DNA of 5,918 nucleotides from an uncultured Lachnospiraceae bacterium (GCA_946406305.1 CAMJKC010000105.1:1-5918), one strand, 5' to 3'; positions 1 through 5,918 are shown, counted from the stretch's first letter. Notes: generated by a model not told the origin, from the letters alone. A program made the numbers and translations.

Positions 1-478
1 TGACAGCATAAGAGTAATTAAATCTGAAATAACTAAAGATATAGTAGCTGAAAGTATAGCTAATAGACCTAAAAGTTATGATGATTTAGAAAGATATAAA
101 GAAATAATTCCTAATTTATTTGATTCAAGACCAATAGATTATGAATATTTTAATGAAGAAGAAGCAAATGAATGGAGAACATATATTAGAAATTACTATG
201 AAGGCTGTACTGATAACTTTTTTACAAAATATGATCCATTAAAAGGAATTGTTGGTAATGATAATGAAATGATATACTCAAGCAATGAAAAAGAAGAATA
301 TACAAATCTTGAAAATAAGTGTGTTGGTGTAACTGTAGATTTTGGTGAAGATATTAAGAAAAATTATAAAGTTTATTTTGAAGTAGACGATAGGAACTTC
401 CTAGATTCTATAACAAAAGTTGAAGAAGTGTTAGAAGATGGTACTATAATAGAAGTAGAGAATAATTTTGGGAAATAG
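1..478 (+). CDS. 3' end of an unrecognised acidic protein (start outside window)
   Basis: The reading frame is open from base 2 (base 1 ends an upstream codon) to the TAG at 476-478, giving 158 visible residues, so the gene starts before the window. An internal ATG at 269 has no Shine-Dalgarno site and the 89 codons before it are open and of similar make-up, so I do not treat it as the start. The visible part is rich in Glu, Asp, Asn and Lys, with a helical, aromatic first half (ending around EWRTYIRNYYEGC) and a probably beta-rich end (CVGVTVDFGED, then YKVYFEVDDRNF). There is no membrane segment in the visible part. I recognise no family. It lies 11 bases before the next gene on the same strand and is probably in the same operon. 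Coding is well supported; function is unknown. Confidence 0.8.
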   Translation, partial: DSIRVIKSEITKDIVAESIANRPKSYDDLERYKEIIPNLFDSRPIDYEYFNEEEANEWRTYIRNYYEGCTDNFFTKYDPLKGIVGNDNEMIYSSNEKEEYTNLENKCVGVTVDFGEDIKKNYKVYFEVDDRNFLDSITKVEEVLEDGTIIEVENNFGK

Positions 479-483
479 AGGTG
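477..483 (+). promoter_or_regulatory. Ribosome binding site setting the start of the 151-residue gene
   Basis: AGAGGTG at 477-483 lies six bases before the ATG at 490 and overlaps the stop codon of the upstream gene. It matches the anti-Shine-Dalgarno end of 16S rRNA well. A GTG at 481 in the same frame would sit inside this site, so ATG 490 is the better start. Confidence 0.8.
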
Positions 484-489
484 TTAAAT

Positions 490-945
490 ATGGTAAATCA
501 AGATTATGATGCAATGTTTGAAGGTGAAGAAACTTTAAAATTTCATATTACTTATAATGATGAATTAAAATTGTCAGAATTATCATCCTGTGTAAAACTA
601 TTAAGTAAGGGCTGTAATAAATTTATCAAAAACAATTCCATTGCATTTAAAGATGAAATACAAACGGAAGCAGTTGTGAAAGGGGTAGAGAATGGTTCGT
701 TTGTTATAGATGTATTACTTCCTTTTATGGGACAAGTTTCAATAGGCTTGTTTATAAATTTTATATATGATTCATTTAAAAGTCATTTTAAAAATAAAAT
801 AAATTTTGATAACAATAGTTATATATTAAAAGAAGAATATAGAAATAACTATAAGAATGATGTGTTTAGCATTAATGTAGAAAAAATAGATAATGCTTTT
901 ATTGTAAATATACATATCAATAATAGAGATTATAATTGGCGATAA
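490..945 (+). CDS. Small cytoplasmic protein of unknown function
   Basis: This encodes 151 residues starting at the ATG at 490, chosen because AGAGGTG sits at ideal spacing; a GTG at 481 would add three residues but lies within that site. There is no signal peptide. Residues about 24-48 look like an amphipathic helix (DELKLSELSSCVKLLSKG). Residues 61-78 form a strand-rich stretch around VENGSFVIDVLLP, followed by a hydrophobic segment (GQVSIGLFINFIYDSF, about 81-96) and then a basic stretch (KSHFKNK). The C-terminal third alternates strand-like segments (FSINV, FIVNIHI). This outline, a helix then a 'G-S-F' strand and a hydrophobic helix, recalls several uncharacterised phage- or defence-associated small proteins, but I cannot name a family. 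The hydrophobic segment might touch a membrane. It lies between the partial gene and the large peptidase gene in the same operon, so a chaperone, immunity or accessory role is possible but only inferred. Confidence 0.82.
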   Translation: MVNQDYDAMFEGEETLKFHITYNDELKLSELSSCVKLLSKGCNKFIKNNSIAFKDEIQTEAVVKGVENGSFVIDVLLPFMGQVSIGLFINFIYDSFKSHFKNKINFDNNSYILKEEYRNNYKNDVFSINVEKIDNAFIVNIHINNRDYNWR

Positions 946-955
946 AAAAACTATT

Positions 956-3388
956 ATGACAAATTTTATCAATAATGTTCATAACAGAGCACCTACCAAG
1001 AGAGATGACAACAATGCAGAGCATCATTTTGGAGTAGAAGATGGGAAGTTGACAGTAGAGTTATATGATTACTCATCAAATCCAGTAATAAAGGATACAG
1101 ATTTTGATGGAGTGCCTGATGGTAAAGGATATGCAGAATTACAAAGACTTGGAAATGTTTATGGTAAGAATGCAGTTGGGAAAGTTAATATTGCTAATCC
1201 TTATGAAGAGTTAAAATTAGATGAAGAGCCACAAAGTAATAAAGTGAGTGGGGAGATGAGAACCACAAATGATAGGGTAGGGGCTACATTATGGTTTAGC
1301 AAAAATGCTGAAACCCATATGGACTATAGATATTTCTTTATGAATAATAAAAATTACTATGATGAATTATCAACTATGAGCTTAATGTTATGCAATACAT
1401 TGGAACATAATGAAAATAGTGGAAGTGGAGATTTATCAAATTTAACTACTTTGTTTAGAAGAATAGGCTTAAAGAAATGGAATGATGAAGCAGAAGTTGA
1501 GATTAAAATAGCTAAATATGGTTCTAATGGAGAAGTTAAGTATGTAGTCGGAGAGAATGAGATAGAATATACACATAACTATACTGAAAAAACAATTAGC
1601 AAAAAAGTTAAATTAATAGTTGTTAAAAGTATCGATGCTGGAAAAGATAATATAGAAAAAATAGGAAACAATAAAAATAATATAAACAACCATGAGTTAT
1701 TCGAAGGACTTGCAAAAGCAATATATGATAAAGAGTTTAAAGGACAGGAGTTTTGTTATTGGGTTACTGGCTATAATACAGGTGGAGCAGTAGCAAATGT
1801 CCTTGCTGCAAAGATGATAGATAATGGATTGTATTATGTGCCAAAGGGCAACGATATAGCTTCAGGAAGTAATGCATATGTGACCTTTGAAAATGGTCAA
1901 AAGAGCACTCAAGCACAGCATACACAAGTAATAACAAATGTATATGCATATACATTTGGAGCACCATATACAATTTATAATGGTAAAGAAGTAGAACAAG
2001 AAGTAAATACAATAGCAGATAAATATTGTAGTATATTCAATGTAGTAAGTAATGCTGATATATCCGCATATATGATGCCACATTTGTATAAATGGGGAAG
2101 ATATGGAGTTACTTGTTATAAAGTGCAAGAGGAATATAAGAATTTTACACCAGAAAAGACAGTACGAATGAATATAGAAGATATGTTTAGAGATATTTAT
2201 TTATCAGCAGATGAAAGATCTAAAGATGTAAACTTTGTGTTTGATAATTCAATTGAATTCAAAAATAATTATTACAAAAAAGATTATGGGAAAACACAAG
2301 AAGAGAATTTAAAGTTGATATTTGATAATTTTATGTTAGGTGTGAATATACCACAAACAATAGCAAATGATATAAAGAATAATCAAAAGTTAAAAAGTAG
2401 ATATGCAATTCTTATTGAGAGTTTGAATAAGAATAGAGATGCAGTAATAAAAAATAGAGATGAAAAGATATATTATGAGTTAAGTAAAAAGATACTGCCT
2501 GAAGATATAAGTTTCATAGTAAATACAGAATCTAATAGACCAATAGAAATCAAAGAAGATATTTATAGTAGATTCCCTTGCTTTCAATCGTTAGCTAATA
2601 TAGAGTTAATTGGAAATGTGGAGATACCAATGATGTTTCAAAGTAAAGAAGTTTGGTATAATTTCAAGTTTGGTAAAGATAAAGAAACAAAAATTGGACC
2701 AGGTGGTTGTTCTGTAACATCTGCAGCTATGATATTATCTTGGATAACAAAGAAAGAAATAACACCACCAGATGTTAGGAATATGCTTGATAATCAAAAA
2801 ACAAAAAATTATTTAAGAGAAAATAAAGATTTTAGTCATACTGCAATGGGAGAAATACCAGGATTTTTCAATGTTGTTAATTTAGCAGTTGAAGATGGAA
2901 AAAATGATACTAAAGTTTCTGATGGCAGTTTTAAAGATAAAGATACATTATTATATTATTTAAAAAAAGGAAAACCATTGATTACAAGAACCGATGGTGG
3001 TTATTTAAAGACTTCTGGTCATTTCTTTGTAATAGCTGGAATAGGAAAGTATGATAAAAAGGGAAATGAGATAACTAACATAGACACTGCAAACAAGGAT
3101 GACTTGCTTATCTATATATGTGATCCTAAATACTCAAATCAAGAAAATAATAGTGTTTGTACTAAATCATTTACATTTGATCAAATAATGGGGAGAGGCT
3201 CTGATGATTTGCAGGCAACAAAGTTTTGGGTCTTTGATGTAGATAGTACACATAAAGGGGATTTTACTTTTAAAGATGGAAGTGATTTTGTGTATGAGTT
3301 TAATGATTTACAATGTACTTCTATTAACCAAAAATATATTGATGAGTATAAAGATGTATTGGGAACGAAAGGATGGAAAATGCCATGA
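956..3388 (+). CDS. Catalytically altered lipase-like (Mbeg1-like) domain fused to a C39-like cysteine peptidase
   Basis: This 810-residue protein has three parts. Residues 47-55 (DTDFDGVPD) form a calcium-binding Asp motif like those in thrombospondin type 3 repeats of secreted clostridial proteins. Residues about 115-390 resemble the class 3 lipase/Mbeg1-like alpha/beta hydrolase fold (MDYRYFF at 122-128, WVTG-GGAVANVLAAKMID at 269-289, VYAYTFGAP at 329-337, then D368 and H376). The nucleophile elbow reads G272-Y-N-T-G276, with Asn274 where Ser is expected, so this half is probably not an active esterase. After a helical linker (about 390-550), residues about 555-763 match the C39-like (C39_2) papain-fold peptidases: Q562 as the oxyanion Gln, GGC-VTSAAM with C585, SGH with H689, and DP with D723. 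This half looks active. The ATG at 956 has no Shine-Dalgarno site and lies 10 bases after the previous stop; upstream the frame is open only to base 908, without another standard start. No signal peptide or membrane segment is present, which is odd for these modules. The gene may be a 5'-truncated surface protein or may use another export route. Domain calls are from motifs seen by eye. Confidence 0.85.
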   Translation: MTNFINNVHNRAPTKRDDNNAEHHFGVEDGKLTVELYDYSSNPVIKDTDFDGVPDGKGYAELQRLGNVYGKNAVGKVNIANPYEELKLDEEPQSNKVSGEMRTTNDRVGATLWFSKNAETHMDYRYFFMNNKNYYDELSTMSLMLCNTLEHNENSGSGDLSNLTTLFRRIGLKKWNDEAEVEIKIAKYGSNGEVKYVVGENEIEYTHNYTEKTISKKVKLIVVKSIDAGKDNIEKIGNNKNNINNHELFEGLAKAIYDKEFKGQEFCYWVTGYNTGGAVANVLAAKMIDNGLYYVPKGNDIASGSNAYVTFENGQKSTQAQHTQVITNVYAYTFGAPYTIYNGKEVEQEVNTIADKYCSIFNVVSNADISAYMMPHLYKWGRYGVTCYKVQEEYKNFTPEKTVRMNIEDMFRDIYLSADERSKDVNFVFDNSIEFKNNYYKKDYGKTQEENLKLIFDNFMLGVNIPQTIANDIKNNQKLKSRYAILIESLNKNRDAVIKNRDEKIYYELSKKILPEDISFIVNTESNRPIEIKEDIYSRFPCFQSLANIELIGNVEIPMMFQSKEVWYNFKFGKDKETKIGPGGCSVTSAAMILSWITKKEITPPDVRNMLDNQKTKNYLRENKDFSHTAMGEIPGFFNVVNLAVEDGKNDTKVSDGSFKDKDTLLYYLKKGKPLITRTDGGYLKTSGHFFVIAGIGKYDKKGNEITNIDTANKDDLLIYICDPKYSNQENNSVCTKSFTFDQIMGRGSDDLQATKFWVFDVDSTHKGDFTFKDGSDFVYEFNDLQCTSINQKYIDEYKDVLGTKGWKMP
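1313..2125 (+). other. Domain: lipase class 3 (Mbeg1-like) fold with lost nucleophile
   Basis: This covers residues about 120-390 of the 810-residue protein. The family normally carries a G-H-S-R-G nucleophile elbow before GAAIAN or GGAVAN. Here the elbow is GGC TAT AAT ACA GGT at 1769-1783, giving G-Y-N-T-G. Each of the three changed codons is one base from a usual codon (CAT, AGT, AGA). Later landmarks of the fold remain (VYAYTFGAP, FNVVSNADISAYM, WGRYG), including a candidate acid D368 and histidine H376. The arginine-glycine-threonine type oxyanion strand seen in active members is not recognisable. The domain may have become a binding or structural module. Confidence 0.7.
2618..3244 (+). 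other. Domain: C39-like (papain-fold) cysteine peptidase, catalytic residues kept
   Basis: This covers residues about 555-763 of the 810-residue protein. The order is that of C39_2 peptidases: a Gln in FQSKEVW (Q562), a catalytic Cys in PGGCSVTSAAMILSW (C585, codon 2708-2710), a Lys/Gly-rich loop KKGKPLITR, the catalytic His in TSGHFFVIAGI (H689, codon 3020-3022), and an Asp-Pro in ICDPKYSN (D723, codon 3122-3124). All expected residues are present, so an active peptidase or related acyl-transfer enzyme is likely. It is not preceded by ABC transporter membrane domains here, so it is not a bacteriocin-processing transporter. Confidence 0.8.
3368..3373 (+). promoter_or_regulatory. Ribosome binding site of the membrane protein gene, inside the upstream gene
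   Basis: AAAGGA at 3368-3373 lies 11 bases before the ATG at 3385, slightly far but usable. It directly abuts and overlaps a second in-frame ATG at 3373, which therefore has no room for its own site. This favours 3385 as the start. Confidence 0.55.
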
Positions 3389-4878
3389 TAAAAAAAAGTA
3401 TATATATATTAGCACTATTAATTATGTGTTGTAATGTTGTATTTGCAAGGGAACATGAAGTTGATTGGTATGAAGGTTATCATAATACAAGTTTAAGGAT
3501 TGAAGAATTAGTCGAAAAATCAAAAAGTGGGAATCCGTGGGAGTTGATTGCAGATGAAATGGACAAAAATGATTGGTACATAGATGGATCTGAGTGGGAT
3601 AGAGCATATGTTCCAGAAGAGATAGAAGAATTAAGAGAAAAAGCTATGGAAAGAGAAAAGGATTTAGAGTTTAGTATATCAAGCGAACTATCCAATGATG
3701 ATAAACAGTATTTAAGAGACTTGCATAGTTATTATGAAAAAATAGAGTTTAATAATTATTTTAGAAAGTATAAAAAAACAGTATATATTATAGTTGGTAT
3801 TTTTATTGCTATGTTAATTTTGATATTTCTATTAAAAAAATGGTTTATTATACTTATAGGATTACCTATTATAATAGGATTGTCGTTTACATTTCTACCT
3901 AATGTAATTCAAAAGAACAGTAGGCAAAGTGATATTTTTAATTATTTGTCAAACAAAACAACTAATAATATATCTACAAAGACATTACAAGAGAATGATT
4001 TGAATAGTATAGATAAATATAATATAAATCATAATGTAAGTAAAATAATGAATGATTACTTGATTAAAACATATCTATCGGTAAAGTGTAAGGTAGAAAA
4101 TATTTCATTAAATGAATTTAATTTATTTACTGATGAAGATATATTAATATTTCGCAGTGAATATGGTAGCACTATGACAAATGGAAATTATATTAATAAT
4201 AGATTTGATTATTCATTGTTTGAATATACCGATGGAGAAGCGATGTCAAAAGATGATATGAAACATATTTATGATAATATAACAGAAGAAGATATAAATA
4301 ATTTTAAAAAAGAAATATTTTTAGATAAATTTATCGATAGAATTAGTAATGATGTTAAGTACTTGAGTTGGAAGGAACTTGAAAATGTAAAATTTGGAGA
4401 TTTTTTAATGGAAGTGGTAAGAGAAAGTTATTTTGGTTTTCTTAAACCTAGTTTAGATAGAGATATACTATATTCATTAAGGTACTGGTATATAGATGGG
4501 GAAAATAGTAGAGATATAAATCTTCCATATGGTATAGTTTTGCATTATGATAAAACTTCGTATGTAAATAAAGATATAAAAGAGTTTGATTATAGTAATG
4601 CTTATTTTTTAAATGAAAATATTAGAAATCAAGAAAATAATACAGTTTATAGAAGTATTAGAACATATCCTTATGTAGAAAGTGTTGATTATAATAATAA
4701 ACAAGATTTATTCATTTATTATTATGATAGTAACGATGAAAGACATGGACTTTGTACTGATATAGAATTTGTTGATGAAGGTATTTTTAAGAAGAATCAG
4801 ATGTATTTTCATCCATTAGATATTTTATATGATGTTAAACCTGCAACAGTAAGTATGGAGTATGTAGGAAATAAATAA
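3385..4878 (+). CDS. Exported membrane protein with a two-helix hairpin and a large unrecognised C-terminal domain
   Basis: From the ATG at 3385 the protein has 497 residues; this start overlaps the upstream TGA as ATGA and gives a clean signal peptide. An in-frame ATG at 3373 would add four residues (MENA) but has no spaced Shine-Dalgarno site. Residues 1-21 form a Sec signal peptide (two Lys, hydrophobic core, VFA before the predicted cut). No lipobox is present: the residue before the first Cys is Met. Residues 22-130 are acidic, Trp-rich and helical, with a possible coiled coil around 75-125. Two membrane helices follow at about 132-150 and 153-172, joined only by KK, so they form a hairpin with a very short cytoplasmic turn if the signal peptide is cut. 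Residues 173-497 form a large Asn/Asp/Tyr-rich domain, probably beta-rich towards its end, with two Cys (235, 437). I recognise no family for either soluble domain. The 4-base overlap with the peptidase gene implies translational coupling and suggests that the two proteins work together. Confidence 0.83.
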   Translation: MIKKSIYILALLIMCCNVVFAREHEVDWYEGYHNTSLRIEELVEKSKSGNPWELIADEMDKNDWYIDGSEWDRAYVPEEIEELREKAMEREKDLEFSISSELSNDDKQYLRDLHSYYEKIEFNNYFRKYKKTVYIIVGIFIAMLILIFLLKKWFIILIGLPIIIGLSFTFLPNVIQKNSRQSDIFNYLSNKTTNNISTKTLQENDLNSIDKYNINHNVSKIMNDYLIKTYLSVKCKVENISLNEFNLFTDEDILIFRSEYGSTMTNGNYINNRFDYSLFEYTDGEAMSKDDMKHIYDNITEEDINNFKKEIFLDKFIDRISNDVKYLSWKELENVKFGDFLMEVVRESYFGFLKPSLDRDILYSLRYWYIDGENSRDINLPYGIVLHYDKTSYVNKDIKEFDYSNAYFLNENIRNQENNTVYRSIRTYPYVESVDYNNKQDLFIYYYDSNDERHGLCTDIEFVDEGIFKKNQMYFHPLDILYDVKPATVSMEYVGNK

Positions 4879-4883
4879 TTATT

Positions 4884-5801
4884 ATGAATCCAGATATTAT
4901 AAAAAATAAATCGATAATTTTTATATATTTAATAATACTGTTCTGTTTTTCATCTTTAGCATCCACAAAGCGATGCTATATCACTTTTTCATCAAAAGGT
5001 GGAGATGGTACTATGGTCAAGCAGGAATGCCAGAAAGGTGCTACTATAAAATTGAATCCTTGCACTTATACTAAAGTTGGTTATTATTTTAAATGTTGGG
5101 AAGATGATTTTGGGAAGACATATAAAGATCAGGAATATATAACCATAGATAAAGATATACACTTACATGCTACTTGGGCTAAAGTAGGAGATACAAATGA
5201 CCCTATAATTAAAGCTAAAAATCAAGATGATAAAATCATAGAAGAAATCATAAATTATCAAAAGTTACGAAATATGGATTATACCATTTATCCTAACAAG
5301 TGGTATACAGTTGGAACTAATCTATGGTATTACATAGATGAAAACTTAAAACCTAAAAGAGGATGGCTTGAAGAAATTAACACAGAAAGAATCACAAGAA
5401 ATAATGATGTATCTACACCAAGTTCTATTATAAATACAAACAAAATAAACACTATTATAGCACCATCAGATGTTGGGAGAGATACAACCTCAATTCCACC
5501 AGATAAGAAAATATCCACAAATGTAAAAATAGATGATGACTATGTTAGAAATAATAAAACGAGATGGTATTACTTAGATGCAGATACTTGTCTTATGTCT
5601 ATCGGTTGGAAAGTTATAGATAATAAATACTATTATTTTGCAACAGAGACTATAGATGCTGATTATGTATATGATAAAATAAGTGGATCTTTTGTCCCAA
5701 ATGGAAAAGATAAAATATTGGGTCAAATGTACTGTGATGAATATACACCAGATGGAAGATATGTTAATAGTCAAGGAGTTATGGTTAATCAGTATAGGTA
5801 A
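4884..5801 (+). CDS. Secreted cell-wall-binding protein with an InlB B-repeat (Listeria-Bacteroides repeat) domain
   Basis: This encodes 305 residues. Residues 1-26 are a Sec signal peptide (KNK, hydrophobic core, SLA before the predicted cut). Residues about 32-98 match the InlB B-repeat/Flg_new fold: YITFSSKGGDGTM, then KLNPCTYTKVGYYFKCW and DIHLHATW, with the expected order of hallmarks. Residues 139-164 (LWYYIDENLKPKRGWLEE) and 224-256 (TRWYYLDADTCLMSIGW) are two diverged repeats of the choline/cell-wall-binding type (WYY-D-G-GW). The end, 280-301 (YTPDGRYVNSQGVMV), has the TPDG-YV-G form that often closes such proteins. A Ser/Thr/Asn/Ile-rich linker with some prolines (165-222) joins the two repeats. 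Known members bind cell-wall teichoic acids or carbohydrates non-covalently, so this protein is likely held at the wall; the ligand here is unknown. The ATG at 4884 lies five bases after the upstream stop, and the only Shine-Dalgarno-like AGGA (4866-4869) is 14 bases away, so coupling with the upstream gene is likely. It is the last gene before the terminator. Confidence 0.88.
   Translation: MNPDIIKNKSIIFIYLIILFCFSSLASTKRCYITFSSKGGDGTMVKQECQKGATIKLNPCTYTKVGYYFKCWEDDFGKTYKDQEYITIDKDIHLHATWAKVGDTNDPIIKAKNQDDKIIEEIINYQKLRNMDYTIYPNKWYTVGTNLWYYIDENLKPKRGWLEEINTERITRNNDVSTPSSIINTNKINTIIAPSDVGRDTTSIPPDKKISTNVKIDDDYVRNNKTRWYYLDADTCLMSIGWKVIDNKYYYFATETIDADYVYDKISGSFVPNGKDKILGQMYCDEYTPDGRYVNSQGVMVNQYR
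4977..5177 (+). other. Domain: InlB B-repeat with four cysteines
   Basis: This covers residues 32-98 of the secreted wall protein. The fold is recognised by TFSSKGGDG, GYYFKCW in place of the usual GY-F-GW, and the closing HATW. Cys occurs at 31 (just before the domain), 49, 60 and 71, where the family normally has none. Confidence 0.75.
5298..5786 (+). repeat. Two diverged cell-wall-binding (choline-binding-like) repeats plus a terminal TPDG unit
   Basis: Protein-level repeats lie at 5298-5375 (residues 139-164) and 5553-5651 (residues 224-256), with a closing unit at 5721-5786 (residues 280-301). Each full repeat has paired aromatic residues (WYYI, WYYL), an Asp and a closing GW. They have diverged at the DNA level and are split by a 59-residue linker, so they are not a recent tandem array. 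Confidence 0.65.
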
Positions 5802-5814
5802 AGGAATGTATAAC

Positions 5815-5845
5815 AAAAGAGCAACTTGTGTAAAGTTGCTCTTTT
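5815..5845 (+). terminator. Strong intrinsic (Rho-independent) terminator of the operon
   Basis: AAAAGAGCAACTT (5815-5827) pairs perfectly over 13 bp with AAGTTGCTCTTTT (5833-5845), leaving a five-base loop GTGTA. The stem ends in four Ts followed by an AT-rich stretch. It starts 14 bases after the last stop codon. The A-run before the stem means it could also stop transcription coming from the other side. Confidence 0.92.
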
Positions 5846-5861
5846 AAATTATTAATAATTT
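5846..5861. repeat. 16-bp perfect AT-only palindrome right after the terminator
   Basis: AAATTATTAATAATTT reads the same on both strands and touches the end of the terminator stem. In DNA this AT-rich it could arise by chance. It is a possible protein-binding or melting site, but nothing else supports a role. The remaining bases to 5918 contain no gene or clear promoter that I can support. Confidence 0.4.
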
Positions 5862-5918
5862 TCCCTCGATTTTTAGATTAAATTCCGTTTATAAAATATA
5901 AATGAATATTCCTAAACT

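Noticed and set aside
269..478. Separate 69-residue gene starting at ATG 269
   Set aside because: The same frame is open back to base 2 with similar composition, and there is no ribosome binding site before 269, so it is the end of a longer gene.
1764..2128. Minus-strand reading frames inside the peptidase gene
   Set aside because: They lie opposite a well-supported domain-bearing gene, and their Leu/Tyr/Ile/Cys-rich products look like reverse readings of AT-rich codons.
3385..3450. Lipoprotein signal in the membrane protein (Cys near the end of the hydrophobic core)
   Set aside because: The residues before the first Cys are L-I-M, not a lipobox with Gly, Ala or Ser before Cys; a normal VFA cut site follows.
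3422..3695. Minus-strand reading frames opposite the membrane protein gene
   Set aside because: They have no ribosome binding site and no recognisable protein, and they overlap the signal peptide and N-terminal domain of a better gene.
5330..5816. Minus-strand reading frames opposite the wall-binding protein, one reaching into the terminator
   Set aside because: They are antisense to clear cell-wall-binding repeats, and one would start inside the terminator hairpin.
5862..5918. Promoter for a downstream gene (TATAAA at 5890)
   Set aside because: No acceptable -35 box lies at 16-18 bases upstream, and AT-rich DNA gives such hexamers by chance.
1..5918. CRISPR array, tRNA, rRNA, insertion sequence or phage integrase
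   Set aside because: I see no regularly spaced repeats, no tRNA-like clover pattern, no transposase or integrase motifs and no terminal inverted repeats; almost all bases are coding.

Overview
The window is AT-rich, roughly 30% G+C by eye. It uses TGA as a stop, has Shine-Dalgarno sites of the AGAGGTG and AAAGGA type, and encodes surface modules typical of Gram-positive anaerobes: an InlB B-repeat, choline/cell-wall-binding-type repeats and an Mbeg1-like class 3 lipase fold. This points to a low-GC Firmicute, most likely a host-associated member of the Clostridia. The species cannot be told from this stretch.

Everything coding lies on the + strand in one tight run ending at a strong intrinsic terminator. 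(1) 1-478: 3' end of an unrecognised, acidic protein whose start lies before the window. (2) 490-945: a 151-residue cytoplasmic protein of unknown function with its own good ribosome binding site. (3) 956-3388: an 810-residue protein with a calcium-binding-type Asp motif, a class 3 lipase-like (Mbeg1-like) domain and a C39-like cysteine peptidase domain. (4) 3385-4878: a membrane protein with a signal peptide, a two-helix membrane hairpin and a large unrecognised C-terminal domain. (5) 4884-5801: a secreted protein with an InlB B-repeat followed by cell-wall-binding repeats. Gene spacings are 11, 10, -4 and 5 bases. A 13-bp hairpin with a T run follows at 5815-5845. The last 73 bases hold no gene that I can support.

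The centrepiece is the 810-residue protein. Its lipase-like half has lost the nucleophilic serine (the usual GHSRG-type elbow reads GYNTG), while its C-terminal peptidase half keeps the Gln/Cys/His/Asp set of an active C39-like enzyme. It has surface-protein modules but no visible signal peptide and no ribosome binding site, so it looks either like the detached 3' part of a larger secreted protein or like a protein exported by a non-Sec route. The two genes after it encode proteins that clearly carry export signals, one fixed in the membrane and one probably bound to the cell wall. My inference is a cell-envelope or secreted-effector operon in which these components act together. No homologue of the whole set is known to me, and the functions of genes 1, 2 and 4 are unassigned.
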